From Actibacterium sp. (GTDB lineage: Bacteria > Pseudomonadota > Alphaproteobacteria > Rhodobacterales > Rhodobacteraceae): a stretch of DNA of 64,000 nt. Location of the stretch: assembly GCA_016278325.1 (NCBI GenBank), contig JADQCB010000021.1, positions 1 to 64,000 on the forward strand, read 5' to 3'. Positions within the stretch are counted from its first letter, which is position 1, and the number at the start of each line of letters is the position of its first letter. The position numbers were made by a program, and so were the translations under genes. Below, in pieces: positions 25,665 to 35,436 of the stretch. The notes beneath the pieces are model-generated. The model was given only the letters and a program-made list of their open reading frames with translations. It made no database searches and was not told the origin of the DNA.

Positions 25665-26936
25665 ATGACTCAAGACCGTCTGAATCTCGCCGATCTCAAG
25701 GCGAAAAGCCCCAAGGATCTTCTCTCCATGGCCGAGGAGCTGGAGATCGAGAATGCCTCGACCATGCGCAAGGGGGACATGATGTTCTCCATCCTCAAGG
25801 AGCGGGCCGAGGAAGGATGGGAGATTTCCGGCGACGGCGTGCTGGAGGTCTTGCAGGACGGTTTCGGATTTCTGCGCTCGCCCGAGGCGAACTATCTGCC
25901 CGGTCCGGACGATATCTATGTCTCGCCCGACATGATCCGTCAGCACAGTCTGAGAACCGGCGACACGGTCGAAGGTGTGATGGTCGCCCCGCGCGAGAAC
26001 GAGCGTTACTTTGCCATCACGAAGGTGACGCAGATCAATTTCGAGGATCCCGAGCGCGCGCGCCACAAGATCAATTTCGACAACCTGACGCCGCTTTACC
26101 CGGACGAGCGGCTGACGATGGAAATCGAGGATCCGACGATCAAGGACCGATCGGCCAGGATCATCGACCTGGTCGCACCGATCGGAAAGGGCCAGCGATC
26201 GCTGATCGTGGCGCCGCCGCGGACCGGCAAGACGGTGCTGTTGCAGAACATCGCCAATTCGATCGAGATCAACCACCCGGAATGTTACCTGATCGTCCTT
26301 CTGATCGACGAGCGGCCCGAAGAGGTCACCGACATGCAGCGCTCGGTGAAGGGAGAGGTGATTTCCTCGACCTTCGACGAACCGGCGACACGGCACGTTG
26401 CGGTTTCCGAGATGGTGATCGAAAAGGCCAAGCGCCTGGTCGAGCACAAGCGCGACGTCGTGATCCTGCTGGATTCGATCACACGCTTGGGCCGTGCCTA
26501 TAACACGGTGGTGCCGTCCTCGGGCAAGGTCCTGACCGGTGGCGTGGATGCGAATGCGCTGCAACGCCCCAAGCGATTCTTCGGTGCCGCACGAAACATA
26601 GAAGAGGGCGGATCGCTCACCATCATCGCGACAGCGCTGGTCGATACCGGCAGCCGGATGGACGAAGTGATCTTCGAAGAGTTCAAGGGAACCGGCAACT
26701 CGGAGATCGTTCTTGATCGGAAGGTCGCCGACAAGCGGGTTTTCCCGTCGATGGATATCCTCAAGTCCGGCACCCGGAAAGAAGAGCTGCTGGTCGAAAA
26801 ATCAAACCTGCAAAAGACCTTTGTCCTGCGTCGGATCCTGAACCCGATGGGCACGACGGATGCGATCGAGTTTCTGATTTCGAAGCTGAAGCAGACCAAG
26901 AACAACGCGGAATTCTTCGATTCCATGAACACCTGA
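25665..26936 (+). CDS. rho: Transcription termination factor Rho
   Basis: A 423-residue hexameric RNA-dependent ATPase/translocase. The N-terminal helical domain (about 1-45) is followed by the cold-shock-like primary RNA-binding site ([17 protein letters not shown]; about residues 55-71). The ATPase core has Walker [13 protein letters not shown] (about 183-194), the Q-loop/R-loop region and [13 protein letters not shown]. It terminates non-coding and untranslated RNA. ATG 25665 is chosen because the 14 upstream in-frame codons (from 25623) do not look like Rho. mnmE follows 27 bases after the stop, so rho probably leads the run to parB. Confidence 0.97.
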   Translation: MTQDRLNLADLKAKSPKDLLSMAEELEIENASTMRKGDMMFSILKERAEEGWEISGDGVLEVLQDGFGFLRSPEANYLPGPDDIYVSPDMIRQHSLRTGDTVEGVMVAPRENERYFAITKVTQINFEDPERARHKINFDNLTPLYPDERLTMEIEDPTIKDRSARIIDLVAPIGKGQRSLIVAPPRTGKTVLLQNIANSIEINHPECYLIVLLIDERPEEVTDMQRSVKGEVISSTFDEPATRHVAVSEMVIEKAKRLVEHKRDVVILLDSITRLGRAYNTVVPSSGKVLTGGVDANALQRPKRFFGAARNIEEGGSLTIIATALVDTGSRMDEVIFEEFKGTGNSEIVLDRKVADKRVFPSMDILKSGTRKEELLVEKSNLQKTFVLRRILNPMGTTDAIEFLISKLKQTKNNAEFFDSMNT

Positions 26937-26963
26937 CGGCGAACCCGGAAGGGGGGCTTACCG

Positions 26964-28250
26964 GTGGAAACGATCTATGCTTTGGCGACGGCCCGCGGCA
27001 AGGCTGGTCTGGGCGTCATCCGCCTTTCCGGCCCCCGTGCATGTGCGGCGGCATCCGTGTTATGTGGATCCTTGCCGCCGGTGCGGCAGGCCGGGTTGCG
27101 CCGGCTTCGCGATTCCGATGGCAACAGCCTGGACGACGCCCTGGTAATCTGGTTCCAATCCGGGGCCAGCTTTACCGGCGAAGAGGTTGCCGAGCTTCAC
27201 TGTCATGGCAGCCGGGCCATCATCAGCGCGGTGTTGCGGGCGCTTTCGGGGATTGCCGGTCTGCGTCTTGCCGAACCCGGAGAGTTCACCCGACGCGCGC
27301 TTGAAAACGAACGGCTGGATTTGGCCCAGGTCGAAGGGCTGTCCGATTTGATCGAGGCCGAGACCGAGATGCAGCGCCGTCAGGCGTTGCGCGTTCTGGA
27401 AGGGGCCATCGGAAAACGCGCGGAGACCTGGCGAGCCGACTTGGTCCGGGCGGCGGCGTTGCTGGAGGCGACGATCGACTTCGTGGATGAGGATGTTCCG
27501 GTGGATGTTGCGCCGGAAGTCCTTGATTTGCTGGATCGCGTGAGATCGGAGCTGGAACGCGAGGCCGCCGGCGTGGCGGTGGCCGAACGAATCCGAGACG
27601 GGTTCGAGGTGGCGATCGTGGGCGCACCGAATGTCGGAAAATCGACGCTTCTGAATGCGTTGGCGGGCCGGGAGGCGGCGATTACCTCGGAACATGCGGG
27701 CACAACGCGCGATGTGATCGAGGTTCGGATGGATCTTGGCGGGCTTCCGGTCACGGTGCTCGATACCGCCGGCCTTCGGGAAGCGGGCGATGCCGTCGAA
27801 GAAATCGGTATCGACCGGGCCAAGCAGCGCGCCGGCGCTGCGGATCTGCGCGTGTTTTTGCTGGATGAAACCGGATCGACGGTCGGTCTGGAACCGGGGC
27901 CCGATGATATTGTCATTCGTGGCAAGGCCGATCTTTTGGCGGACGGGTCGGGGGTTTCCGGGAAAACCGGCCAGGGGATTGGCGATCTGGTGGCGCAAAT
28001 CACGGCGCGGCTTGAAGGCCGGGCCGCGCGTGCGGCCACGGTCACGCGGGAACGTCACAGGGTGGCGGTGATCCGTGCGCTTGCCTCTATTGATGCGGCA
28101 TGGAATCAGGTAAGCAGGGGATCGGAAAGTTCGGAACTGGCGGCGGAGGATTTGCGCGCGGCGATTCGTGCGCTGGACAGCCTTGTCGGCCGCGTGGATG
28201 TGGAGCATATCCTGGATGAGATTTTCGCCAGTTTCTGCCTTGGAAAGTGA
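26964..28250 (+). CDS. mnmE: tRNA U34 modification GTPase MnmE
   Basis: A 428-residue protein that, with MnmG, installs the 5-carboxymethylaminomethyl group on wobble uridine 34. The N-terminal tetrahydrofolate-binding domain starts [21 protein letters not shown] central helical domain holds the inserted G domain with [12 protein letters not shown] (about residues 223-234), DTAGLRE and a C-terminal FCLGK, the invariant C(I/L/V)GK motif that contacts the folate. The start is GTG 26964 behind a run of G. It ends three bases before the mnmG GTG, so the two subunits are made together. Confidence 0.97.
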   Translation: METIYALATARGKAGLGVIRLSGPRACAAASVLCGSLPPVRQAGLRRLRDSDGNSLDDALVIWFQSGASFTGEEVAELHCHGSRAIISAVLRALSGIAGLRLAEPGEFTRRALENERLDLAQVEGLSDLIEAETEMQRRQALRVLEGAIGKRAETWRADLVRAAALLEATIDFVDEDVPVDVAPEVLDLLDRVRSELEREAAGVAVAERIRDGFEVAIVGAPNVGKSTLLNALAGREAAITSEHAGTTRDVIEVRMDLGGLPVTVLDTAGLREAGDAVEEIGIDRAKQRAGAADLRVFLLDETGSTVGLEPGPDDIVIRGKADLLADGSGVSGKTGQGIGDLVAQITARLEGRAARAATVTRERHRVAVIRALASIDAAWNQVSRGSESSELAAEDLRAAIRALDSLVGRVDVEHILDEIFASFCLGK

Positions 28251-28253
28251 GGA

Positions 28254-30128
28254 GTGTTTCACGTGAAACATCCGGATTTCGACGTTCTGGTGATTGGCGG
28301 TGGCCATGCGGGGGCCGAAGCCGCCGACGCCGCGGCCCGCCTTGGTGCAAGGACGGCGCTGATAACCCTGCGCCGTGACGCGATTGGCGTGATGTCGTGC
28401 AATCCGGCGATCGGCGGCTTGGGCAAAGGTCATCTGGTGCGCGAGATCGACGCGATGGACGGGCTCATGGGCTGCGCCGCGGATAGGGCGGGAATCCAGT
28501 TCCGGCTGCTCAATCGGCGCAAGGGCCCGGCGGTGCAGGGCCCGCGCGCGCAGGCGGATCGCCAGGTCTATCGCGAAACGATGCAACGGCTGTTGGGCAC
28601 GCGCGCCGGTCTCGACATCGTCGAGGGTGAGGTCACCGACCTGATCATGCATGGTGATCGGGTTTCGGGCGTTGAGCTGGCCGATGGGTCGCAAATCACC
28701 GCGGGGGCGGTGGTTCTGACGACCGGGACTTTCCTGCGCGGCGTGATTCATATCGGCGATGAGCGGCGACCGGGCGGCCGTATGGGCGACAAGCCATCCG
28801 TCAGACTTGCCGAAAGGATCGACGGTTTCGATTTGCCATTGGGACGGCTGAAGACCGGGACGCCGCCGCGCCTCGATGGCCGCACGATTGATTGGGGCGC
28901 CCTGGCATCGCAGCCGGGCGATGATGACCCGACGCTGTTTTCCTTCCTGTCGCAAACGCCGTTTCTGCGCCAGGTGGCTTGCGGCATAACCCACACGAAT
29001 GAGCGGACGCATGAGATCATCCGCGACAACCTGGGACGCTCGGCGATGTATGGCGGGCATATCGATGGTGTCGGCCCGCGTTATTGCCCCTCGATCGAGG
29101 ACAAGGTGATCCGCTTCGCGGACAAGACCTCGCACCAGATTTTTCTGGAACCCGAGGGGCTGAACGATAGCACGGTCTATCCCAACGGGATCTCGACTTC
29201 GCTGCCACAGGATGTGCAGGCGGAATATGTTCATTCGATCGCAGGGCTGGAAAATACGCGCATCGTTCAACCCGGGTATGCCATCGAATATGATTATGTC
29301 GATCCAAGGGCGTTGACCGCCAGTCTCGCGTTGAAGGACGTGCCCGGGCTGTTTCTTGCCGGTCAGATCAACGGTACCACCGGATATGAAGAGGCCGCGG
29401 CCCAGGGCTTGGTGGCCGGGCTAAATGCCGCCCTGTCTGTCCAGGGGCGTGAGCCCGCGCTTTTCACCCGAACCGAGAGCTATATCGGCGTGATGATAGA
29501 TGATTTGATCACGCGGGGGGTAAGCGAGCCCTATCGCATGTTCACCTCGCGCGCCGAATTTCGGCTGTCACTGCGCGCGGATAACGCGGATCAACGCCTG
29601 ACGCCGATGGCCGAGGCATTGGGATGTGTGGGCGACGATCGCCGGCGCGTCTTCAACGACAAGATGGACGCGTTGACCGATGCGCGTGCGCGGCTCGACG
29701 CATTTTCACTGACCCCAAAGCAGGTTGCGGCGGTAGGAATTCGCATCAATGCCGATGGGCAACGCCGATCCGGGTTTGACCTGCTTGCATTCCCGGATGT
29801 CGGTTTTGCCGATCTTCGTCCGCTCGACCCGGGCCTGTGCGATGTTCCGGGGCCGATAGCGGAACAGCTGGAGCGTGATGCGCTCTATGCCAATTACATC
29901 CGCCGGCAGCACGAGGATGTCGCGGCGATGCGGCGGGATGAGGCTCAGGCGATCCCGGACGATTTCGATTATGCTGGGCTCAGCGGCCTGTCGAACGAGC
30001 TCAAGACAAAGCTTTCGCTCGTGCGCCCGGCGACATTGGGACAAGCCGGTCGGGTCGAGGGCATGACCCCTGCGGGTCTTACCCTGATACTGGCGCAGCT
30101 GCGGCGTATGGAGCGCAAGACGGCATGA
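28254..30128 (+). CDS. mnmG: tRNA U34 carboxymethylaminomethyl synthase flavoprotein MnmG (GidA)
   Basis: A 624-residue FAD enzyme, partner of MnmE. The dinucleotide-binding loop is [19 protein letters not shown] (about residues 13-31). The GidA signatures [16 protein letters not shown] and [16 protein letters not shown] are present. The start is ambiguous: GTG 28254 gives MFHVKH, but GTG 28263 (three codons on) has GAGGAG at an ideal eight-base distance. Both starts fall inside the parS palindrome. It sits between mnmE (3-base gap) and rsmG (ATGA overlap). Its start codon doubles as part of a centromere site, so ParB occupancy could affect this operon. Confidence 0.97.
   Translation: MFHVKHPDFDVLVIGGGHAGAEAADAAARLGARTALITLRRDAIGVMSCNPAIGGLGKGHLVREIDAMDGLMGCAADRAGIQFRLLNRRKGPAVQGPRAQADRQVYRETMQRLLGTRAGLDIVEGEVTDLIMHGDRVSGVELADGSQITAGAVVLTTGTFLRGVIHIGDERRPGGRMGDKPSVRLAERIDGFDLPLGRLKTGTPPRLDGRTIDWGALASQPGDDDPTLFSFLSQTPFLRQVACGITHTNERTHEIIRDNLGRSAMYGGHIDGVGPRYCPSIEDKVIRFADKTSHQIFLEPEGLNDSTVYPNGISTSLPQDVQAEYVHSIAGLENTRIVQPGYAIEYDYVDPRALTASLALKDVPGLFLAGQINGTTGYEEAAAQGLVAGLNAALSVQGREPALFTRTESYIGVMIDDLITRGVSEPYRMFTSRAEFRLSLRADNADQRLTPMAEALGCVGDDRRRVFNDKMDALTDARARLDAFSLTPKQVAAVGIRINADGQRRSGFDLLAFPDVGFADLRPLDPGLCDVPGPIAEQLERDALYANYIRRQHEDVAAMRRDEAQAIPDDFDYAGLSGLSNELKTKLSLVRPATLGQAGRVEGMTPAGLTLILAQLRRMERKTA
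28255..28270. promoter_or_regulatory. parS centromere site overlapping the mnmG start codon
   Basis: TGTTTCACGTGAAACA is a perfect 16-base palindrome identical to the universal chromosomal parS consensus bound by ParB. It begins at the second base of the mnmG GTG codon and encodes residues 2-6 (FHVKH). It lies about 3.3 kb from the candidate oriC and 2.5-3.3 kb before parA and parB. Confidence 0.95.
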
Positions 30129-30742
30129 GCGATGCTGAGATTGCCGGGCTGAATGTTTCACGTGAAACAGACGAGCGGTTTAATCGCTATCGCGCATTGC
30201 TTGAAAAATGGAACCCCAGGATCAACCTCGTATCCCGATCGACGCTGGTTGATGTCTGGACCCGACATTTCGTCGATTCGGCGCAGCTGATGGGGTTGTG
30301 TCCCGCCGGGGTTCGCCACTGGGCGGATCTTGGATCGGGCGGCGGCTTTCCCGGATTGGTGGTGGCGGTTCTTGCCGCCGAATTGGCGCCGCAGATGCGC
30401 GTGACCCTCGTCGAAAGCGATCAGCGCAAGGCGACCTTCCTCTGGACGGTCGCGCGCGATCTGAAGATCGCGCCGGAGATCATCACTGGCCGGATCGAGG
30501 AAATTCCAAACCTGGAGGCCGATCTTATCTCGGCGCGCGCCCTTGCGCCGCTGGATCAGCTTCTCGGGCTTGCATTCCGGCATCTCTTGCCTGGCGGAGT
30601 CGCGCTGTTGCCCAAGGGAATCGGCCATGCCCGGGAAATTTCCGATGCGCTTGCATTATGGCGTTTCGACGTTCAGAAATATCCCAGCCGCACCGATCCT
30701 GGCGCGGTCATCCTGAAGATCGAGGGACTTTCGCGTGTCTGA
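30125..30742 (+). CDS. rsmG: 16S rRNA (guanine527-N7)-methyltransferase RsmG (GidB)
   Basis: A 205-residue class I SAM-dependent methyltransferase that modifies G527 of 16S rRNA; loss usually gives low-level streptomycin resistance. The SAM-binding motif is [18 protein letters not shown] (about residues 62-79), followed by [22 protein letters not shown] is the typical N-terminal family segment. It overlaps mnmG by four bases upstream and parA by eight downstream. A second parS site is embedded in codons 10-15 and is translated as NVSRET. Confidence 0.96.
   Translation: MSDAEIAGLNVSRETDERFNRYRALLEKWNPRINLVSRSTLVDVWTRHFVDSAQLMGLCPAGVRHWADLGSGGGFPGLVVAVLAAELAPQMRVTLVESDQRKATFLWTVARDLKIAPEIITGRIEEIPNLEADLISARALAPLDQLLGLAFRHLLPGGVALLPKGIGHAREISDALALWRFDVQKYPSRTDPGAVILKIEGLSRV
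30154..30169. promoter_or_regulatory. Second parS centromere site, inside rsmG
   Basis: A second exact TGTTTCACGTGAAACA palindrome, 1,899 bases after the first. It lies wholly within the rsmG reading frame and about 5 kb from the candidate origin. Two perfect 16-mers this close cannot reasonably be chance. Confidence 0.95.
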
Positions 30743-31544
30743 TCCGACCCGGCCGAAAGGGCCGAAAATCATCGCTGTCGCCAACCAGAAGGGCGGTGTT
30801 GGCAAGACGACCACGGCGATCAACCTGGCCGCAGCCCTGGCCGCCGAGGGGCTGACCGTGCTCATCGTCGATATCGACCCGCAGGGCAACGCCTCAACCG
30901 GGCTGGGGGTGGAGCGCTCGCAGCGTCAGAAAACGACCTATGATCTGCTTCTGGAAGACGCCCCGCTGACCGAGGTAATCAGGCCGACCGGGATTGACGG
31001 GCTTTTGATCGCGCCGGCGACAACCGATCTCAGCTCGGCGGATATCCAGATGGTTTCCAACGAGAAACGGATTCATCTTCTGCATGACGCGCTGCGGCAG
31101 CCGCAGATGGAAAGCTATGGTCTCGATTACATCCTGATCGATTGCCCGCCATCGCTGTCGCTGTTGACGGTGAATGCGATGGTGGCCGCACATTCGGTTC
31201 TGGTTCCGTTGCAAAGTGAATTCTTTGCCCTCGAAGGCTTGTCGCAGCTCATGCTGACGATCCGCGAATTGCGAAATGCGGCAAATCCGCAATTGCGCAT
31301 CGAGGGCGTCATCATGACGATGTATGACCGCCGGAACAATCTTTCGCAGCAGGTTGAGAGCGACGCGCGTGAATATCTGGGTAACCTGGTGTTCGAGACG
31401 GTGATTCCACGAAATGTGCGGCTGAGCGAGGCGCCATCCTTCGCGATGCCGGTGATGGATTATGATCCGACCTCGCAAGGGGCGGTTGCATATCGCCGGC
31501 TTGCGCTGGAAATGCTGAAACGAAACGCCCCCGTCGCGGCATGA
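30735..31544 (+). CDS. parA: Chromosome-partitioning ATPase ParA
   Basis: A 269-residue deviant Walker ATPase. The P loop [17 protein letters not shown] carries both the signature Lys and the catalytic Lys (about residues 15-31). [13 protein letters not shown] and [18 protein letters not shown] (Walker B) follow. It binds DNA non-specifically when ATP-loaded and moves ParB-parS complexes of newly replicated origins apart. The start is GTG 30735 with GAGGGA upstream, inside the last codons of rsmG. parB follows after 13 bases. Confidence 0.97.
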   Translation: MSDPTRPKGPKIIAVANQKGGVGKTTTAINLAAALAAEGLTVLIVDIDPQGNASTGLGVERSQRQKTTYDLLLEDAPLTEVIRPTGIDGLLIAPATTDLSSADIQMVSNEKRIHLLHDALRQPQMESYGLDYILIDCPPSLSLLTVNAMVAAHSVLVPLQSEFFALEGLSQLMLTIRELRNAANPQLRIEGVIMTMYDRRNNLSQQVESDAREYLGNLVFETVIPRNVRLSEAPSFAMPVMDYDPTSQGAVAYRRLALEMLKRNAPVAA

Positions 31545-31557
31545 GGAGGCCGGAGAG

Positions 31558-32481
31558 ATGAACAGGAAACCCGAAAAGCGCGGGCTGGGCCGCGGGCTGT
31601 CGGCGCTGATGGCCGATATCAATACGGAAACCGAGGGCGAAGCCTCGGCCGAGGCGGCGGAATCCGCGGGGAACACCCGTCGGCGCGCCGATATGACCGT
31701 GCCGGTGGAAAAGCTTGTTCCGAACCCCGGTCAGCCACGCCGCCATTTCGCACAGGAGGCGTTGGAGGAGCTGGCCGCCTCGATCCGCGAAAAGGGCGTC
31801 ATCCAGCCGCTGATCGTGCGCCCGGCGAAAACCGGAACGGACAGCTATGAAATTGTCGCGGGTGAACGCCGCTGGCGGGCCGCGCAACAGGCACAGTTGC
31901 ATGAAATTCCGGTCATCGTGCGCGATTTCGACGATACCGAAGTTCTGGAAGTCGCGATCATCGAAAATATCCAGCGCGCTGATCTGAACCCTGTGGAAGA
32001 GGCCCAGGGCTATCGGCAGTTGATGGACCGTTTCGGCCATACTCAGGAGCGGCTGGCCGAAGCGCTGAGCAAGAGCCGCAGCCATATCGCCAATCTCATG
32101 CGTTTGCTGCAACTACCGCCGGAAGTGCAGGATCACCTGCGCGAAGGGCGGCTTTCTTCGGGCCATGCACGCGCGCTGATCACCACGGATGATCCTGTTG
32201 CGATGGCGCGCGAGGTTATCGCCAAGGGCCTGTCCGTGCGCGAGACGGAAAAGCTGGTGCAGCGTCCCCGCAAGGCGGGGGCCGGAAAATGCGGGGCAGG
32301 TGGCGAAAAATCGGTCGAGAAGGATGCCGACACAAGGGCGTTGGAGGCAGACCTGTCCGCCGCGCTGAAAATGCCTGTCAGCATAGATCATCCACCCGGA
32401 CAGGAAGCGGGGCAGATCACGATTCGCTATGACAGTCTCGAAAAGCTGGATGAACTTTGCCGGTTGCTGAGCGCCGGTTGA
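31558..32481 (+). CDS. parB: Chromosome-partitioning protein ParB
   Basis: A 307-residue centromere-binding CTPase. The N-terminal KRGLGRGLSALMAD motif contacts ParA. The CTP-binding pocket includes GERRWRAAQQA (about residues 101-111) and ENIQRADLNPVEEA. The helix-turn-helix LSKSRSHIANLMRLLQLP (about 170-187) reads parS, and the C-terminal dimerisation domain spans about 255-307. Two matching parS sites lie upstream in mnmG and rsmG. GAGGAGG precedes the ATG. It converges with the DUF454 gene only three bases away, with no visible terminator between. Confidence 0.97.
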   Translation: MNRKPEKRGLGRGLSALMADINTETEGEASAEAAESAGNTRRRADMTVPVEKLVPNPGQPRRHFAQEALEELAASIREKGVIQPLIVRPAKTGTDSYEIVAGERRWRAAQQAQLHEIPVIVRDFDDTEVLEVAIIENIQRADLNPVEEAQGYRQLMDRFGHTQERLAEALSKSRSHIANLMRLLQLPPEVQDHLREGRLSSGHARALITTDDPVAMAREVIAKGLSVRETEKLVQRPRKAGAGKCGAGGEKSVEKDADTRALEADLSAALKMPVSIDHPPGQEAGQITIRYDSLEKLDELCRLLSAG

Positions 32482-32484
32482 CGG

Positions 32485-32841
32485 TCAGGCATCGGGGCGG
32501 CGCCAGATGAATATCGCCACGCCGGCAAGGATCACCGCCTCGGCAATCGCGATCTCTACGGGCACCTGGATAAGCTGCGCCAGCCCGATCGCCGCCACGA
32601 AGGAAAAGGTGGAATACCACTTGATCGGTCGGCTGATCGCGCCGCGTTGTTGCCAATCCCTGATCGGCGGGCCCAGCGTCGGGTGATCCAGAAGCCAGCG
32701 GTAAAGCCGGCGCGAGGACCGGGCGAAACAGAAGGCGGCGAGCAGGAGAAACGGCACCGTCGGCATGATCGGCAAGACGATACCGATCAACGCAAGCGTC
32801 AAGGTGACGCCGCCACAGGCGATCCAGATCAGGCGTATCAC
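32485..32841 (-). CDS. DUF454 (YbaN-like) membrane protein
   Basis: A 118-residue inner-membrane protein with hydrophobic segments at about residues 3-22, 25-42 and 70-108. The central sequence GIVLPIMPTVPFLLLAAFCFARSS, with RLYRWLLDHPTLGPPIRDW after it, is the DUF454 signature. The function is unknown. The start is GTG 32841, overlapping the hemW stop by four bases (GTGA), so it is last in the rph-rdgB-hemW unit. An upstream extension to 32901 is not supported. Confidence 0.88.
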   Translation of the reverse strand: MIRLIWIACGGVTLTLALIGIVLPIMPTVPFLLLAAFCFARSSRRLYRWLLDHPTLGPPIRDWQQRGAISRPIKWYSTFSFVAAIGLAQLIQVPVEIAIAEAVILAGVAIFIWRRPDA

Positions 32842-34001
32842 TCTGGCAGAAGCTCCCGAAGAATGGCGTTCAGCACGACGCGGCCCTCGGATGTGGCACA
32901 TAGCGTGTCGCCGACGTGCCTGATCATGCCGATATCCGATAAGTATTTGATTTTATTAGGATCAAGTGGCGTCCCGGAAAGCGACTCATGCCGCTTCAAG
33001 CTGATCCCGTCGCGCAGGCGCAGGCCCATCAGCAGGTATTCCGCCCCCTGATCCATGGGTGACAAGGGTGTTCGCGGGTTTTCCCCGTTGCCGCGTTGTT
33101 CGACCGCGTTCAGCCAGACCCCCGGCTGCAAAGGGGTGTCGGTGGCAAACCGATCCCCGCCCAGCGTCAGCCGCCCATGTGCACCGGGCCCGATCCCGGC
33201 ATAATCGCCATGGCGCCAATAGATCATGTTATGGCGCGATTCCGCCCCGGGCCGGGCATGGTTGGAAATTTCATAGCCGGGCATCCCGGCCTTTTCGCAC
33301 AATTCCTGTGTCATCTGGTATAGGTCGCCCGCCAGATCCTCCTGTGGGAGCCCTTTCAGCCCGCCACGCGCAAACCGCGCGCCAAATGCTGTTCCGGGTT
33401 CTATCGTCAATTGATAGAGCGACAGGTGATCGGCGGCCATTGCCAGCGCCGCCGTCAGTTCATCGCGCCAATCGGCAAGGGACTGTTTCTGCCGGGCATA
33501 GATGAGGTCGAAACTGACACGATCGAAGGTCTTGCGGGCAATGTCGAAGGCAGCGCGTGCCTCGGCGACGGAATGCAGGCGCCCGAGACGACGCAGATCG
33601 GAATCGTTCAACGCCTGGATGCCCATGGACACCCGATTGACCCCCGCGTCCCGATAACCGGCGAAACGGCCGGACTCGACCGAGGTCGGGTTCGCTTCGA
33701 GCGTGATTTCCATATCGTTGGATGCCGGCCATGTCGCGCGAACCCGATCGAGAATGGCGCCCACCAGGGCGGGTTCCATCAGGCTGGGGGTGCCGCCGCC
33801 GAAGAACACGCTGTGCAAAACCCGATTTCCGGTTTCGGCGCCGATCCGGTCGATCTCGGAAAGATAGGCTCTTTCCCAGCGTTTCTGGTCGACTTCTGCC
33901 ACAACATGGGAATTGAAGTCGCAATACGGGCATTTGGCCTGGCAGAAGGGCCAGTGAATATAGAGGCCGAACCCCCCGTCCTGCCAATTTTCAGTCGTCA
34001 A
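32838..34001 (-). CDS. hemW: HemW, radical-SAM haem chaperone
   Basis: A 387-residue HemN-like radical SAM protein. The cluster motif CQAKCPYC (CxxxCxxC; about residues 20-27) lies after GLYIHWPF, and FFGGGTPSLMEPALV and the HemN C-terminal domain follow. Members of this clade lack coproporphyrinogen dehydrogenase activity and bind haem, probably for delivery to respiratory enzymes. True HemN has an extra N-terminal region missing here. The start is TTG 34001 (no ATG or GTG lies between it and the cluster motif), overlapping the end of rdgB by 11 bases. Confidence 0.93.
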   Translation of the reverse strand: MTTENWQDGGFGLYIHWPFCQAKCPYCDFNSHVVAEVDQKRWERAYLSEIDRIGAETGNRVLHSVFFGGGTPSLMEPALVGAILDRVRATWPASNDMEITLEANPTSVESGRFAGYRDAGVNRVSMGIQALNDSDLRRLGRLHSVAEARAAFDIARKTFDRVSFDLIYARQKQSLADWRDELTAALAMAADHLSLYQLTIEPGTAFGARFARGGLKGLPQEDLAGDLYQMTQELCEKAGMPGYEISNHARPGAESRHNMIYWRHGDYAGIGPGAHGRLTLGGDRFATDTPLQPGVWLNAVEQRGNGENPRTPLSPMDQGAEYLLMGLRLRDGISLKRHESLSGTPLDPNKIKYLSDIGMIRHVGDTLCATSEGRVVLNAILRELLPE

Positions 34002-34599
34002 ACACTGTCACCAGTTTCTCGAACGCGCGGGCGCGATGGCTGATCCGGTTCTTCTGCCACCGATCCATCTCGCCAAAGGTAATGTCGAACCCGTCGGGTT
34101 GAAAGATCGGGTCGTAACCATGGCCCTGGTCGCCGCGCATCGGCCAGACGATCTGTCCTGCGATCTGCCCTTCGAATACCTCGTCATGCCCGTCCGGCCA
34201 GGCCAGAACGAAGGTGCAGCAGAATTGCGCGCGACGCGGATACGGCGCGTCTGCCGCTTCCAGCTCGGTCCACGCCCGGGTCATCGCGGCCACGAAATCG
34301 CGACCGTTCGGCGTTTCGGCCCAATCGGCGGTGAACACACCCGGCGCGCCGCGAAGGGCGTCGATTGCAATTCCGCTGTCATCGGCCAGCGCGGCAAGCC
34401 CGGTTGCACGCGCCGCGGCATGGGCCTTGATCCGCGCGTTTCCGACAAATGTCGTCTCGGTCTCTTCCGGTTCGGCCAGACCCAATTGCGCGGCCGACAC
34501 CACGGAAATCGCGTAGGGTTCCAGAAGATGGGCGATCTCTTCCAGCTTGCCGCTGTTATGTGTCGCCACAAGCAGCTTGTCGCCCGTGAACTTGCGCAT
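33991..34599 (-). CDS. rdgB: Non-canonical purine NTP pyrophosphatase (RdgB/HAM1)
   Basis: A 202-residue house-cleaning enzyme that hydrolyses ITP, dITP and XTP to monophosphates, keeping deaminated purines out of nucleic acids. The signatures are LLVATHNSGKLEEI (about residues 9-22), DDSGIAIDAL with the metal-binding Asp pair, and the C-terminal SHRARAFEKL. It starts one base after the RNase PH stop and overlaps hemW. Xanthine dehydrogenase lies about 8 kb away and is not linked. Confidence 0.96.
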   Translation of the reverse strand: MRKFTGDKLLVATHNSGKLEEIAHLLEPYAISVVSAAQLGLAEPEETETTFVGNARIKAHAAARATGLAALADDSGIAIDALRGAPGVFTADWAETPNGRDFVAAMTRAWTELEAADAPYPRRAQFCCTFVLAWPDGHDEVFEGQIAGQIVWPMRGDQGHGYDPIFQPDGFDITFGEMDRWQKNRISHRARAFEKLVTVFDD

Positions 34600-34600
34600 C

Positions 34601-35317
34601 TCAGCTTCCGACCGCTGCCATCTGTGCCTCGACCAGTTTGCCTATTCCCGTCTCGGCCAATTCCAGCAGCGTGTCCATTTCGGCGCGGGAAAAGGTTGCA
34701 CCCTCGGCCGACATCTGCACCTCGATTAGACGACCCGAGCCGGTCATCACGAAATTGCCGTCGACGCCGGCCTCGCTGTCCTCGGGGTAATCCAGGTCGA
34801 GCACCGGCTGGCCGGCATACATGCCACATGAAACCGCGGCCACCGGATCGGCCAGCGGATCGGAAATCACCTCGCCCGATTTGCGCAGCTTGTTCACGGC
34901 CAGCCGCAGCGCAACCCACCCCCCGGTGATCGCCGCGCAGCGGGTTCCGCCATCGGCCTGGATCACGTCGCAATCGACGGTGATCTGCCGCTCGCCCAGG
35001 GCGACACGGTCCACCCCGGCGCGCAGGCTGCGCCCGATCAGGCGCTGAATCTCAACCGTGCGGCCGCCCTGTTTTCCCGCCGTGGCCTCGCGCCGCATCC
35101 GCGAGCCGGTCGAACGTGGCAGCATCCCGTATTCGGCCGTTACCCAGCCCAGGCCGCTGTTTTTCAGAAACGGCGGCACCCGTGGTTCCACCGACGCCGT
35201 GCACAGAACATGCGTGTCGCCCATACGGACCATGCACGAGCCTTCGGCGTGCTTGGTGACCCCGGTTTCGATTGAAATCGGGCGCATTTCGCTTACATCT
35301 CGTCCAGATGGGCGCAT
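34601..35317 (-). CDS. rph: Ribonuclease PH
   Basis: A 238-residue phosphorolytic 3'-5' exoribonuclease that trims tRNA 3' ends. It opens with [14 protein letters not shown], the family-defining RPxGR motif. [28 protein letters not shown] (phosphate-binding Arg) and [12 protein letters not shown] (catalytic acids) follow. AAAGGA precedes the ATG. It is the first gene of rph-rdgB-hemW-DUF454 and is divergent from hrcA with 119 bases between, the conserved rph/hrcA arrangement of many alphaproteobacteria. Confidence 0.97.
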   Translation of the reverse strand: MRPSGRDVSEMRPISIETGVTKHAEGSCMVRMGDTHVLCTASVEPRVPPFLKNSGLGWVTAEYGMLPRSTGSRMRREATAGKQGGRTVEIQRLIGRSLRAGVDRVALGERQITVDCDVIQADGGTRCAAITGGWVALRLAVNKLRKSGEVISDPLADPVAAVSCGMYAGQPVLDLDYPEDSEAGVDGNFVMTGSGRLIEVQMSAEGATFSRAEMDTLLELAETGIGKLVEAQMAAVGS

Positions 35318-35381
35318 TGAAAAATCCTTTCATGGCGGTTCAATGCTTGCTCCCATGACGCGCCGGGCGATGCAAGCCCGA

Positions 35382-35409
35382 TTGACGTCGCCACCGCTTC
35401 GCCTTTAAT
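35382..35409 (+). promoter_or_regulatory. Candidate sigma70-type promoter for hrcA-grpE
   Basis: TTGACG (35382-35387), a 16-base spacer and TTTAAT (35404-35409) match the housekeeping consensus at five of six positions in each box, 27 bases before the hrcA start codon. I saw no CIRCE inverted repeat or sigma32-like box here, which suggests that hrcA and grpE are not self-repressed from this site. Confidence 0.6.
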
Positions 35410-35436
35410 GGCAAGGTTTTCAAGGAGACGTGTCAG

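Noticed and set aside
27060-29270. A 736-codon minus-strand frame opposite mnmE and mnmG
   Set aside because: Antisense shadow of two clearly conserved genes; composition (Arg, Gln, His rich) is typical of reverse-frame translation.
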